Assembly (NCBI RefSeq): GCF_039522525.1
Contig: NZ_BAAADO010000002.1
Location: 558,001 to 622,000 of the forward strand
Origin: Salinibacillus aidingensis
GTDB taxonomy: Bacteria; Bacillota; Bacilli; Bacillales; Alkalibacillaceae
Reading direction: 5' to 3'
Length of the DNA stretch: 64,000 bases
Part shown: positions 8,835 to 17,476 of the stretch, in pieces
Numbering within the stretch: position 1 is the stretch's first letter
Layout: each line of letters opens with the position of its first letter
Notes under the pieces: generated by a model
The model's database searches: none
What the model was told of the DNA's origin: nothing
Seen by the model: the letters and a program-made list of their open reading frames with translations, nothing else
Program-made: the position numbers and the translations under genes

Positions 8835-8869
8835 AAAGGGACTTAGAAAAAATTCTAAGTCCCTTTTTT
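8835..8869. terminator. Terminator hairpin, likely bidirectional
   Basis: Perfect arms 8835-8848 and 8853-8866 (AAAGGGACTTAGAA with its complement) are followed by TTTT. It serves the small membrane-protein transcript and possibly the converging rlmN gene. The same 12-bp stem recurs after gntP at 50771. Confidence 0.85.
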
Positions 8870-9027
8870 GATGTGATTTATAATGTGAATTTAGTGTAAG
8901 TACCTTTGTGCATTGCATTGTGATCTAAAACGCGATTTAACGTTTTGCACCTCACAACGAACCCGTTTTGAATAGCCAGGCACTTTTCTCTCATTCAAGT
9001 CTCAAAGAAACGACGCTTAAACCAGCT

Positions 9028-10107
9028 TTACACCCGTTCCTTCACTTTTTTATTTTTCTTAATTTGTTTACTCCGCAGCTGGCCACAGGCTGCATCAATA
9101 TCTGTGCCCTGTTCTGCACGCACGCCGCAGTTGATTCCATTTTCCAGCAGAATGGCATAAAAGTTTTTAATGTCTTCAGCAGTACTTCGCTGATACTGGT
9201 TATGCTCGCTGACCGGATTATAAGGAATCAGGTTTACATAGGATAAGTGGCGTTTGTCTTTCAGCAGGCTGACGAGCTCCTCTGCTTCCTGTTGATGATC
9301 GTTTACATCGTGGAGCATAATGTACTCAAACGTTATACGACGGTTGGTTTTCTCCAGATAATAATCGATCGCATCCATCAATTTTTCAACCGGAAAGGCA
9401 CGGTTGATTTTCATGATTTGTGTTCTTAATTCATTGTTCGGAGCGTGCAGGGATATCGCTAAGTTAACCTGCATTCCCAGATCGGCAAACTCATAAATTT
9501 TATGGGCAAGGCCACTGGTTGAAACGGTGATATGGCGGGCACCAATGGACAAGCCATTCTGATCGTTTACTACACGTAAAAAGTCAACCAGATTATCAAA
9601 GTTATCAAATGGTTCACCAATACCCATAACGACAATATGACTGACACGTTCACCTTTCTCCTGCTCATCCAGGTGATGCTGTACGTTCATGATCTGCTCC
9701 ACAATTTCACCGCTTGATAAGTCCCTGTTTTTCCTCAGAATTCCACTGGCACAGAACGTACAGCCAATATTACAGCCGACCTGCGTGGTTACACAAACGG
9801 ACAATCCGTAATGATGCTGCATTAAAACCGTTTCAATTAAATTCCCATCCTGCAGTTTGAACAGAAATTTAACCGTACCATCTGTGGACTGCTGTTTAAT
9901 TTCCACATCCAGAGTCTGTATGACAAAATGCTCTTTTAAAAGTTCTGTGCATTCTTTATTCAAATTTTTCATATCTTCAAATTGCGTGACTCTTTTTTTA
10001 TATAACCAATCCCAAACCTGCTGAGCACGGAACTTCTTTTGGCCATGATCCACGAGCCATTCCATCAGCTGGTCAAAGGTTAAACCGTAAATGGATTCCT
10101 TTGTCAT
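9028..10107 (-). CDS. rlmN: Radical-SAM 23S rRNA (adenine-C2)-methyltransferase, RlmN type
   Basis: Cytosolic radical-SAM enzyme methylating C2 of A2503 in 23S rRNA (RlmN can also act on tRNA A37). The iron-sulfur motif CxxxCxxC is present as CNIGCTFC, followed by CASGILRKNRD. VMGIGEPFDN, ITVSTSG, LAISLHAPN and the C-terminal DIDAACGQLR carrying the methyl-accepting cysteine are all visible. The start at 10107 is chosen because AGGG lies 5 bases before it and it gives the usual MTKESIYGL N-terminus; a TTG at 10125 is also possible. It is of the Listeria/Enterococcus sequence type and stands alone, not in the rsmB/prpC/prkC cluster where Bacillus rlmN normally sits. It may therefore be a second copy. 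Cfr was considered and is less likely. Confidence 0.88.
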   Translation of the reverse strand: MTKESIYGLTFDQLMEWLVDHGQKKFRAQQVWDWLYKKRVTQFEDMKNLNKECTELLKEHFVIQTLDVEIKQQSTDGTVKFLFKLQDGNLIETVLMQHHYGLSVCVTTQVGCNIGCTFCASGILRKNRDLSSGEIVEQIMNVQHHLDEQEKGERVSHIVVMGIGEPFDNFDNLVDFLRVVNDQNGLSIGARHITVSTSGLAHKIYEFADLGMQVNLAISLHAPNNELRTQIMKINRAFPVEKLMDAIDYYLEKTNRRITFEYIMLHDVNDHQQEAEELVSLLKDKRHLSYVNLIPYNPVSEHNQYQRSTAEDIKNFYAILLENGINCGVRAEQGTDIDAACGQLRSKQIKKNKKVKERV

Positions 10108-10378
10108 GTTAACCCTCATTTCCAAGCATTAGAGTTCTTTTCCTATCTTACTGGAAAATCGGCTATGTATCAAATATAACCAGGCAATTTCATCAGGTTA
10201 TTTGCGTGCTGTTATTCCACTTCTTCACGGCTCGACTTACAAAATTTTAAACATGGTGGAATTGCTTTTCGATTATTCATGATAAACAGATAATTTGGAG
10301 ATAATTCTTGTTATGCCATTTATTTTCCTTCATAATATAAAAGCGTAGTGTATCTATGAATCTTGTACACTACAAAAA

Positions 10379-10408
10379 TCGACAATATTCGGGTGGTGAC
10401 AGGCACCA
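10379..10408. repeat. 30-bp dispersed repeat containing GGTGACAGGCACC, copy 1
   Basis: Thirty bases match 46957-46986 with a single mismatch. The core GGTGACAGGCACC is a near-palindrome. The copy lies upstream of the second BCCT gene; the other lies upstream of gntR. Confidence 0.7.
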
Positions 10409-10417
10409 GCCCAAATG

Positions 10418-10450
10418 AAGGGAGGATGTGTGTAGACTTAAAACACACAT
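10418..10450 (+). promoter_or_regulatory. Ribosome site separated from the start by an 8-bp hairpin
   Basis: AGGGAGG at about 10419-10425 is unusually far from the candidate ATGs at 10451 and 10460. The gap is filled by a perfect inverted repeat, ATGTGTGT (10426-10433) and ACACACAT (10443-10450). Folding it would place the ribosome site next to 10451 and 9 bases from 10460. The same palindrome could instead be a protein operator. Confidence 0.55.
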
Positions 10451-12202
10451 ATGGTAAACATGAATAAACAACATTACACCTACAGAAGGGATAAGCCATC
10501 AACGGTATTTTATATTTCGTCTATTCTGGTAGCTATCTTTGTCCTTTGGGGAGCGCTATCACCAGGTTCACTCAGCAATGTGGCAAATGAGGCACTTGGA
10601 TGGATGATTACAAACTTTGGCTGGTTCTATATGCTGATTACGGCCTTTTTCGTACTTTTTGTAATTTTCCTGGCGATTAGTCCTTATGGAAAATTACGTT
10701 TAGGCAAGCCGGACGATCGACCGGAGTATTCCTGGTTCTCGTGGATTGGTATGTTATTTGCTGCGGGAATTGGGGTAGGATTTGTTTTCTGGGGAGTTGC
10801 TGAACCTGTTCTTTACTACTTAGAACCACCTGTCGGGTACACTCCGGAAACTAGAGAGTCTGCGATAGCAGGACTTCGATACGGATCCTACCACTGGGCA
10901 CTGCATCCATGGGCGATTTTTTCCATTGTTGGTTTAACTCTTGCCTATGTACAATATCGAAAAGGAAAGCCCGCATTAATCAGTTCTGCCTTCTATCCTA
11001 TTCTGGGAGACAGAATTAATGGCTGGGCCGGTAAAACGATCGATATTCTTGCCGTATTAGCTACAAGTACTGGGGTAGCGACAACATTCGGTTTAAGTGC
11101 GATGCAAATCACAGGTGGACTTTCTCACCTCACAGACATTCCAAACAATGTCTGGACACAAATTGTGATTATTGCCATTGTTACATTCCTATTTATGTTT
11201 TCAGCTGCCAAAGGTGTGAATAAAGGAATTAAAAGATTAAGTAATATAAACTTAGGTGTTGCAGGCCTTTTCTTCCTCTTTGTTTTAATCGTTGGACCTA
11301 CTCTATTTATTGCGGAGAGCTTCGTAACGACACTTGGGGGATACATTTCCAACGTGATTCCAATGAGCTTAACGCTTACACCATTTTCAGAAAGCGAATG
11401 GCTTGGCACAAACACGATCTTTTTCTGGGCATGGCATATTTCATGGGCACCATTTATGGGGCTTTTCATCGCCCGTATTTCACGGGGACGTACGATCCGT
11501 GAGTTCATGGCAGGCGTACTGATCGTTCCATCGCTATTAGCCCTAATCTGGTTCTCTACTTTTGGAGGAACTGCCCTAAATCTTGAAATGTATGGCCCAG
11601 GTGGCATTGCTGAGCTTGTCACAGGGAAGGTTGAACTAGCTCTATTCGCAACCTTAGCCGAGCTGCCATTAAGCACAATTACAAGTATATTAGCCGTACT
11701 ATTAATTCTGATTTTCTTCATTACTTCCGCCGATTCCGCATCATATGTACTCGGTGCTATGACATCACGGGGAAGTTTAAATCCAAGCATGGGCGTGAAA
11801 CTAGTCTGGGGCTTATTAATTGCCGGAACTGCCAGTGTATTACTATTAAGTGGTGGTGGCGGACTCACGGCTCTTCAAACAGCCTCGATTATTACAGCAC
11901 TTCCTTTTGCTTTCATTATGCTGGTTATGATCATATCTATACTGATTACATTTAATCAGGACCATCAAAACGTACAAGCGAAGAAACGTAAACGACAGTT
12001 AAAATCGATGAAAAAGGAATTTAAAGAAGAATTCTATGATGATATGAAAGATGATGTGTATGATGAAGTAAAAGAAGAGGTTTACGACGATGTGAAGGAA
12101 GAAGTTTATGACGAAATTAAAGAAGAGGTAAAAGAAGAGCTTATTGAGGAACTTGACCTGAACGAACAATCAAACACCAATGATACAAAGAACAAAGAAT
12201 AA
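10451..12202 (+). CDS. BCCT family compatible-solute transporter with acidic repeat tail (2 of 3)
   Basis: Secondary transporter for betaine-type osmolytes, 583 residues, with the family's glycine-rich AAGIGVGFVFWGVAEP and the aromatic signature FFWAWHISWAPFMGLFIARI followed by SRGRTIREF. The membrane core ends near residue 505. Beyond it lies a basic stretch (KKRKRQLKSMKKEFKEE) and then a tail of about five eight-residue repeats of form (E/D)(E/D)VYD(E/D)(V/I)K, encoded by 24-base units between about 12022 and 12150. BCCT tails are known to sense osmotic state in BetP, so the tail may be regulatory; that is inference. The ATG at 10460 is an alternative start. Tandem hairpin terminators follow. 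Confidence 0.92.
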   Translation: MVNMNKQHYTYRRDKPSTVFYISSILVAIFVLWGALSPGSLSNVANEALGWMITNFGWFYMLITAFFVLFVIFLAISPYGKLRLGKPDDRPEYSWFSWIGMLFAAGIGVGFVFWGVAEPVLYYLEPPVGYTPETRESAIAGLRYGSYHWALHPWAIFSIVGLTLAYVQYRKGKPALISSAFYPILGDRINGWAGKTIDILAVLATSTGVATTFGLSAMQITGGLSHLTDIPNNVWTQIVIIAIVTFLFMFSAAKGVNKGIKRLSNINLGVAGLFFLFVLIVGPTLFIAESFVTTLGGYISNVIPMSLTLTPFSESEWLGTNTIFFWAWHISWAPFMGLFIARISRGRTIREFMAGVLIVPSLLALIWFSTFGGTALNLEMYGPGGIAELVTGKVELALFATLAELPLSTITSILAVLLILIFFITSADSASYVLGAMTSRGSLNPSMGVKLVWGLLIAGTASVLLLSGGGGLTALQTASIITALPFAFIMLVMIISILITFNQDHQNVQAKKRKRQLKSMKKEFKEEFYDDMKDDVYDEVKEEVYDDVKEEVYDEIKEEVKEELIEELDLNEQSNTNDTKNKE

Positions 12203-12259
12203 AGTAAAACGAACCATCAGCGGAGTTTTTTCCATCCCCACTGATGGTTCGTTTTACTT
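12202..12259. terminator. Terminator after BCCT gene 2, long stem
   Basis: Perfect 19-bp arms 12202-12220 and 12241-12259 enclose a 20-base loop. Confidence 0.8.
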
Positions 12260-12265
12260 ATCTGG

Positions 12266-12296
12266 AAGGCGGTCATAACTTGACCGCCTTTTTTGA
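12266..12296 (+). terminator. Second terminator after BCCT gene 2
   Basis: AAGGCGGTCA (12266-12275) pairs with TGACCGCCTT (12281-12290), followed directly by TTTT. Confidence 0.88.
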
Positions 12297-12442
12297 TGCT
12301 TCCATGGCTTCAGGGCTCAAAAAGATTCATAAGGTCCAAATCTTAAAAATATTTTAAAGGGTGATACTATTCAATATTTTTACTATATTAAAATATCTAA
12401 TATATTAATTATTAGTACATTTTTCCTCTATTTAAAAATGTT

Positions 12443-12472
12443 TTGACAACTCCCTAATGATAAAAGTATTAT
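12443..12472 (+). promoter_or_regulatory. SigA-type promoter of the peptide transporter
   Basis: TTGACA at 12443-12448 and TATTAT at 12467-12472 are separated by 18 bases, about 25 bases before the gene's AGGGAGG ribosome site. Confidence 0.6.
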
Positions 12473-12498
12473 ATTAATATATCAGGGAGGTAAAAAAT

Positions 12499-13989
12499 AT
12501 GTCAGAAATATCTAAACAGGAAATTGTAGATAGTGTTCCTCAAAAGGGATTCTTCGGACATCCTAAAGGGTTATTCACACTATTCTTTACCGAATTCTGG
12601 GAACGTTTCTCCTACTACGGAATGAGAGCGATTCTTCTTTATTATATGTATTATGGGGTTACCCAAGGTGGTTTAGGATTGAATCGAACCACAGCATTAT
12701 CCATTATGTCCATTTACGGATCATTGGTCTATATGTCAGGAATTATTGGAGGATGGCTTGCCGACCGTATTTTCGGAACCAGGAAGGCCATTTTTTATGG
12801 GGGAATCCTGATTATGCTCGGACATATTGCCTTGGCTATACCTGGAAGCGTCGCACTGTTCTTCGTTTCTATGGTTCTTATCGTGCTTGGTACAGGACTA
12901 TTGAAGCCTAACGTATCCAGTGTTGTTGGGGATATTTACAGTGAAAAAGATGAACGTCGCGATGCCGGATTCAGTATTTTCTATATGGGAATTAACTTAG
13001 GTGCCGTTCTGGCTCCATGGATTACCGGATCCCTAATGGACTATAGCTTCCACTTAGGATTCAGTATGGCCGCTATTGGAATGTTTATTGGACTTATTCT
13101 ATTTATGATTACAGGAAAAGGATTTCTTGGTTTAGCGGGTACACAGGTTGCCAATCCGTTATCCGGGGAAGAGAAGAAAAAAGTTTACACGGCTATCGGT
13201 ACAGGAGTAGTTCTTATTGCTATTCTTTGTGCGATTGCCATTCCAACCGGTTATTTAACTATTGATGCCTTTGTTGCTCTGGTAGGTGTTCTGGGCATTC
13301 TGCTTCCGATTATTTACTTTACCAGGATGTATCGAAGCCCAAATACCACAAGTGTTGAGCGTTCACGTTTAATTGCCTATATCCCGCTATTTATTGCGTC
13401 CGTTATGTTCTGGGCAATTCAGGAGCAGGGATCTACCATTCTTGCTAACTATGCCGACCAGCGAACACAGCTGAATTTCTTAGGAATTGAACTTGAGCCT
13501 GCATGGTTCCAGTCATTGAATCCTATGTTTATTATTGTGTTGGCACCTGTATTTGCCTGGATGTGGGTGAAATTAGGAAATCGTCAGCCAAGCATTCCAA
13601 AGAAATTCTCTCTTGGTCTATTATTTGCCGGTTTATCCTTCATCGTCATCCTTATCCCAGGTTACATGGCTGGTACAGATTCACTCGTTAACCCTATGTG
13701 GCTTGTACTAAGTTACTTTATTGTTGTACTTGGTGAGCTTTGTTTGTCTCCTGTAGGATTATCAGCGACAACAAAACTGGCACCACGAGCTTTCTCAGCA
13801 CAAACGATGAGCTTATGGTTCCTTTCCAATGCAGCAGCGCAGGCCATCAATGCTCAAGTCGTAAAATTCTATACTGCGGAAAATGAAATTCTTTACTTCG
13901 GTACAATTGGTGGAGTGGCGATTGTTTTAAGTATCATTCTTTTCGCCTTCTCTCCAAAAATTCAAACCTTTATGAAAGGTGTTCATTAA
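12499..13989 (+). CDS. dtpT: Proton-dependent di/tripeptide symporter (POT/PTR2 family)
   Basis: Inner-membrane major-facilitator-type symporter of 496 residues that imports di- and tripeptides with protons. The family signature ExxERFxYY is seen as EFWERFSYYG near residue 32. GxLADRxxGxRK appears as GWLADRIFGTRKA, and the second PTR motif as FSIFYMGINLGAVLAPW near 160. About fourteen hydrophobic segments follow from the length. AGGGAGG precedes the ATG by 9 bases and a TTGACA/TATTAT promoter lies just upstream. It converges on the chemoreceptor gene and shares a strong terminator with it. Confidence 0.93.
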   Translation: MSEISKQEIVDSVPQKGFFGHPKGLFTLFFTEFWERFSYYGMRAILLYYMYYGVTQGGLGLNRTTALSIMSIYGSLVYMSGIIGGWLADRIFGTRKAIFYGGILIMLGHIALAIPGSVALFFVSMVLIVLGTGLLKPNVSSVVGDIYSEKDERRDAGFSIFYMGINLGAVLAPWITGSLMDYSFHLGFSMAAIGMFIGLILFMITGKGFLGLAGTQVANPLSGEEKKKVYTAIGTGVVLIAILCAIAIPTGYLTIDAFVALVGVLGILLPIIYFTRMYRSPNTTSVERSRLIAYIPLFIASVMFWAIQEQGSTILANYADQRTQLNFLGIELEPAWFQSLNPMFIIVLAPVFAWMWVKLGNRQPSIPKKFSLGLLFAGLSFIVILIPGYMAGTDSLVNPMWLVLSYFIVVLGELCLSPVGLSATTKLAPRAFSAQTMSLWFLSNAAAQAINAQVVKFYTAENEILYFGTIGGVAIVLSIILFAFSPKIQTFMKGVH

Positions 13990-14043
13990 TCAAAAAACAG
14001 AAGCACCGTTATCAGGTTATAGCGCTTTTGTTTTAATACGATG

Positions 14044-14083
14044 AAAAAAACCTCCTGCTTTTATTAAGCAGGAGGTTTTTTTA
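14044..14083. terminator. Bidirectional terminator between dtpT and the chemoreceptor
   Basis: Perfect 17-bp arms, 14044-14060 and 14066-14082, have A7 on one side and T7 on the other, suiting both converging genes. Confidence 0.92.
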
Positions 14084-14151
14084 TGGATAGGAAATGATTA
14101 AATGGCCCATTTGCTGATTGGAAATTAAAGAGACCACGTCCACCCTTGTTT

Positions 14152-15672
14152 TTAATCATGAAGTTTTTCCGTTTGTGTGATTAATCCTTTCAGTTCATGT
14201 GTGACCTGGTCCAGTGTATCAATTAAGTCTGAAAGGAATTCAACGGAGGATAACTGAGTTCCTGATGATTCTGCAACTTCCTGGGCACGATCTGATGCAG
14301 TCTGTGCGAAGGAAGCCATTTCCTGTATGGCAGAGGATGCCTGCTCCGTAGCTGTAGATACCTCTTCAGCAGATGCAGAAATTTCCTTTATCTGACTGGC
14401 AACGTCCTCTACTGATGTATGGATTTGATTAAATATTGCTCCTGTCTTGTGCACAACTTCCAGTCCCTCTTTAACTTCCGTAGTCACCTGATCCATCGCT
14501 TCAGATGACGTTTTTGTATCTTTTTGAATGGCATGAACGAGTTCGGTAATTTTGCCAGCTGATGTGCCTGATTGTTCTGCAAGCTTTCGTACCTCATCCG
14601 CTACCACAGCAAAGCCCTTTCCATGTTCTCCGGCTCTTGCTGCTTCAATGGCTGCATTTAAGGCTAATAGATTCGTCTGGTCGGCAATATCCGTAATGAT
14701 TTCCACAATTTCTTCAATTTCTTTTGATCGGTGGCTTAAGGCTTGTACACTGTCAGAGGATGTATGCACTCTCTGATTAATATCGTTCATCTGCTGGACC
14801 GTTCTCTGTATCATTCCGTTTCCTTCACTGACTTTATCTGTTGTATGTTTTGCCCCGGCTGATACCTGAGAGGAGGTCTGAGCAATCTGTTCAATCCCGG
14901 ATGCAACCTCCTGTATAACCTGTGAACTGTCCATGGTTTGCTCCCGTTGAGTATCTGCTTCACTGGATATTTCCTGAATACTGGCCACCATTTCTTTAAG
15001 TGCAGTTTGATTGGATGTCGCATTTTCTTTGAGTTCAGCTGATGACCGGGTTATTTTTTCTGAGTTCGTGGACAACTGATCTATAATCTCACTCAGGATT
15101 TGATTTTTTTGTTCCTTTTCGTCCAGATCAGCTATTAACTTCCGCTTTAATCGTGTCTGCCAGATTATAGCACCTGAAGTCCCTATTAAAAATACAGCAT
15201 GAATGACAATCATCGAAAGCGGGTATGCCTCCGTTCCAAAAACATACTCACTAATAAAGAAAAAGCCTGCTAAATGCTGCACAGCAAACACAGCAGTCAT
15301 AATGGTGATTAAACGGATGCTTTCATAGTAGCCGATCATGGCCACGACCATAAAAATCGAAAAGTGATATTCAATCATGCCTTCTCCACCAGCGATCATG
15401 GAAATACTGCTAAATGTAATTGTAAGTGTGTTAAAGAGTGGCAACTGGGAATGATTTTTTTGTTTACGAAATAAAAGGACAGAAACAACGAATAAAATGA
15501 CCGGGATAACTAAAATGGCATTTGTAACCATTGGTATTTGGTTCGCTGCTTCATATCCCCAGGCTTCTGATACGTTCAATACCCGATGTAAAAAGTGAAC
15601 GATGAATGATGCAATTAAGACGACAGCTGATAAAACTAAAATAGCCTGATTCTTTGCCTTATCCAATAACAT
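14152..15672 (-). CDS. Methyl-accepting chemotaxis protein with multi-pass membrane sensor
   Basis: Chemoreceptor of 506 residues signalling through CheW/CheA. Unlike the common two-helix receptors, the N-terminal 190 residues form about six membrane helices with no large extracellular domain. This region includes GMIEYHFSIFMVVAMI and AVFAVQHLAGFF, resembling the E-x-HF multi-pass sensor found on some receptors and cyclases (from memory, not searched). No clear HAMP domain follows. The cytoplasmic coiled coil is complete, with the hairpin tip ADQTNLLALNAAIEAARAGE near residue 325 and GFAVVADEVRKLAE after it. There is no C-terminal CheR-tethering pentapeptide. The ligand is unknown. A GGGGTG site precedes the ATG. 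Confidence 0.9.
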   Translation of the reverse strand: MLLDKAKNQAILVLSAVVLIASFIVHFLHRVLNVSEAWGYEAANQIPMVTNAILVIPVILFVVSVLLFRKQKNHSQLPLFNTLTITFSSISMIAGGEGMIEYHFSIFMVVAMIGYYESIRLITIMTAVFAVQHLAGFFFISEYVFGTEAYPLSMIVIHAVFLIGTSGAIIWQTRLKRKLIADLDEKEQKNQILSEIIDQLSTNSEKITRSSAELKENATSNQTALKEMVASIQEISSEADTQREQTMDSSQVIQEVASGIEQIAQTSSQVSAGAKHTTDKVSEGNGMIQRTVQQMNDINQRVHTSSDSVQALSHRSKEIEEIVEIITDIADQTNLLALNAAIEAARAGEHGKGFAVVADEVRKLAEQSGTSAGKITELVHAIQKDTKTSSEAMDQVTTEVKEGLEVVHKTGAIFNQIHTSVEDVASQIKEISASAEEVSTATEQASSAIQEMASFAQTASDRAQEVAESSGTQLSSVEFLSDLIDTLDQVTHELKGLITQTEKLHD

Positions 15673-15879
15673 ATACCAACACCCCGTACTATATTTATCC
15701 CATTAAAGGATTTTATAAATTATGACTATAGTACCACTATATGACAAATTATGTCTACTTTTGATAAATGAAATAGAATAATCTTATTCCACAAAGGCTA
15801 TTTTTGGTGTTCTCATTCCATTATCGGTAAAATAATAAATGAGTCATTTATGGAACTTTGACAGGAAGGATTTTTCCTC

Positions 15880-17376
15880 ATGCAAATCACCGTTGAATCA
15901 ATCATTTTTTTATTTTCCTTAATGCTAATTATTGGCGTCTTAACAACAAAATTCTCATCTCGTTTAGGTTTACCCTCTCTTGTTCTGTTCCTGTTTGCAG
16001 GAATGCTGTTAAACCAGTTTTTTTATTTTAAAAATGTAGAATTAACCCAGTTTATTGGAATTCTGGCCCTTATTATTATCCTGTTTGAAGGGGGTACCCA
16101 AACCAAATGGGATCATATTCGCCCTGTCCTAGGTGGTGCCGGTACATTGGCAACAGCCGGCGTTTTAGTCACCAGCTTCGTCACAGGACTGGCGGCGATG
16201 TATATTTTAAACCTCTCTTTACTGGAAGGGCTTCTCTTTGGTTCCATTGTCGGGTCAACAGACGCTGCTGCGGTATTTTCCGTGCTTGGTAATAAAAATA
16301 TTAAACGGAAGCTTACCGCAACATTAGAAGCTGAGTCAGGCTCCAACGACCCGATGGCGGTATTTTTAACCATTGCTTTCATTGAATTAATTCAAATTCC
16401 TGACCGGTCCATCTGGCTGGCAGTAGGTGACTTCTTCTTACAAATGGGGCTTGGGCTCTTATTCGGGTTAATTCTGGGTAAAATCAGCTTAACCGTGATT
16501 AATAATATTAAGCTCGACGTCTCGGGGATGTATCCTATCCTCGCTGTGGGAAGTGCGATTTTCACCTATGGACTGACTGATGTCTTTGGCGGAAGCGGGT
16601 TTCTTGCTGTCTATGTAATGGCTGTTTTTATCGGGAACAGTGATTTAATGTATCGCTTTTCGATTGTGCGTTTTAATGAAGGGTTTGCCTGGATGATGCA
16701 GATCATTATGTTTATCTTCCTGGGTCTCCTTGTATTCCCGGGTCAGTTAGTTGATGTCATCTGGGAAGGAATTTTATTAGCTCTGATTCTCATGTTTATA
16801 GCTCGACCATTGGCAATTTTTCTCTGTATGCTATTCTTTAAATACAATGTGAAAGAACAGCTGTTTATTTCCTGGGCCGGGCTAAAAGGTGCCGTTCCGA
16901 TTGTCCTGGCAACCTATCCGATCATTACCGGGGTAGAAAATGCTCAGTTAATCTTTAATGCCGTCTTTTTCGTTGTCCTGTTTTCCGCTTTAATTCAGGG
17001 AAGTACCCTTTCCCCGCTGGCAAACAAACTAAGGCTTACACGTGATGATGATGACTTTGATACGTCAAGTCTGGATATGATCAATTTAGGCAATACAGAT
17101 TCGGAAATCATTAAGCTGATTGTCACTCACAAGTCACCATCTGTTGACAAATCCTTAATCGAAATCACTCTGCCCCACGATACACTCATTATCGGAATCG
17201 TAAGGGATGAAACGTTGATTACTCCAACCGGAAATTCCATTATTAAATCCGGGGACACGCTGTATGTACTTAGTCATAAGAAGAGCAGGGAAGAAGCCAA
17301 GCAGGTTTTACTAGGAAAAAAGGAAAAGAAGGCTCAGCAAAAGCCGCGTAAAGAGAAGAAAAAGCGAGGAAAGTAA
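15880..17376 (+). CDS. K+(Na+)/H+ antiporter, CPA1 family with C-terminal RCK_C domain
   Basis: Inner-membrane cation/proton antiporter of 498 residues, of the type annotated as potassium/proton antiporter (NhaP2/CvrA). Membrane-core features are LALIIILFEGGTQT near residue 65, GSIVGSTDAAAVFSVL near 125 and ESGSNDPMAVFL near 150, the last holding the conserved ND ion-site motif. Residues about 405-478 form a TrkA_C (RCK_C) domain, which in relatives binds regulatory ligands such as c-di-AMP or nucleotides; this is family knowledge, not shown here. The tail is strongly basic (KKEKKAQQKPRKEKKKRGK). It is monocistronic. Together with the BCCT genes it fits salt adaptation. Confidence 0.88.
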   Translation: MQITVESIIFLFSLMLIIGVLTTKFSSRLGLPSLVLFLFAGMLLNQFFYFKNVELTQFIGILALIIILFEGGTQTKWDHIRPVLGGAGTLATAGVLVTSFVTGLAAMYILNLSLLEGLLFGSIVGSTDAAAVFSVLGNKNIKRKLTATLEAESGSNDPMAVFLTIAFIELIQIPDRSIWLAVGDFFLQMGLGLLFGLILGKISLTVINNIKLDVSGMYPILAVGSAIFTYGLTDVFGGSGFLAVYVMAVFIGNSDLMYRFSIVRFNEGFAWMMQIIMFIFLGLLVFPGQLVDVIWEGILLALILMFIARPLAIFLCMLFFKYNVKEQLFISWAGLKGAVPIVLATYPIITGVENAQLIFNAVFFVVLFSALIQGSTLSPLANKLRLTRDDDDFDTSSLDMINLGNTDSEIIKLIVTHKSPSVDKSLIEITLPHDTLIIGIVRDETLITPTGNSIIKSGDTLYVLSHKKSREEAKQVLLGKKEKKAQQKPRKEKKKRGK

Positions 17377-17476
17377 TCGTACTGATCATTAGTATAGAAA
17401 AGGAGGCACAGCCTGCACTCCTGAACATTAGATGATTTGTTTTTATGGCACCAAAACTGTGTATTCCAGCGGACGA

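Noticed and set aside
9028..10107. Cfr-type antibiotic-resistance methyltransferase
   Set aside because: The motifs VMGIGEPFDN and CASGILRKNRD and the overall length fit RlmN; Cfr has a different GMGEA segment and N-terminus.
11125..11868. 247-codon ORF opposite BCCT gene 2
   Set aside because: It is the antisense shadow of a highly conserved transporter gene, with composition (Ser/Pro/Ile mix) and no ribosome site to support it.
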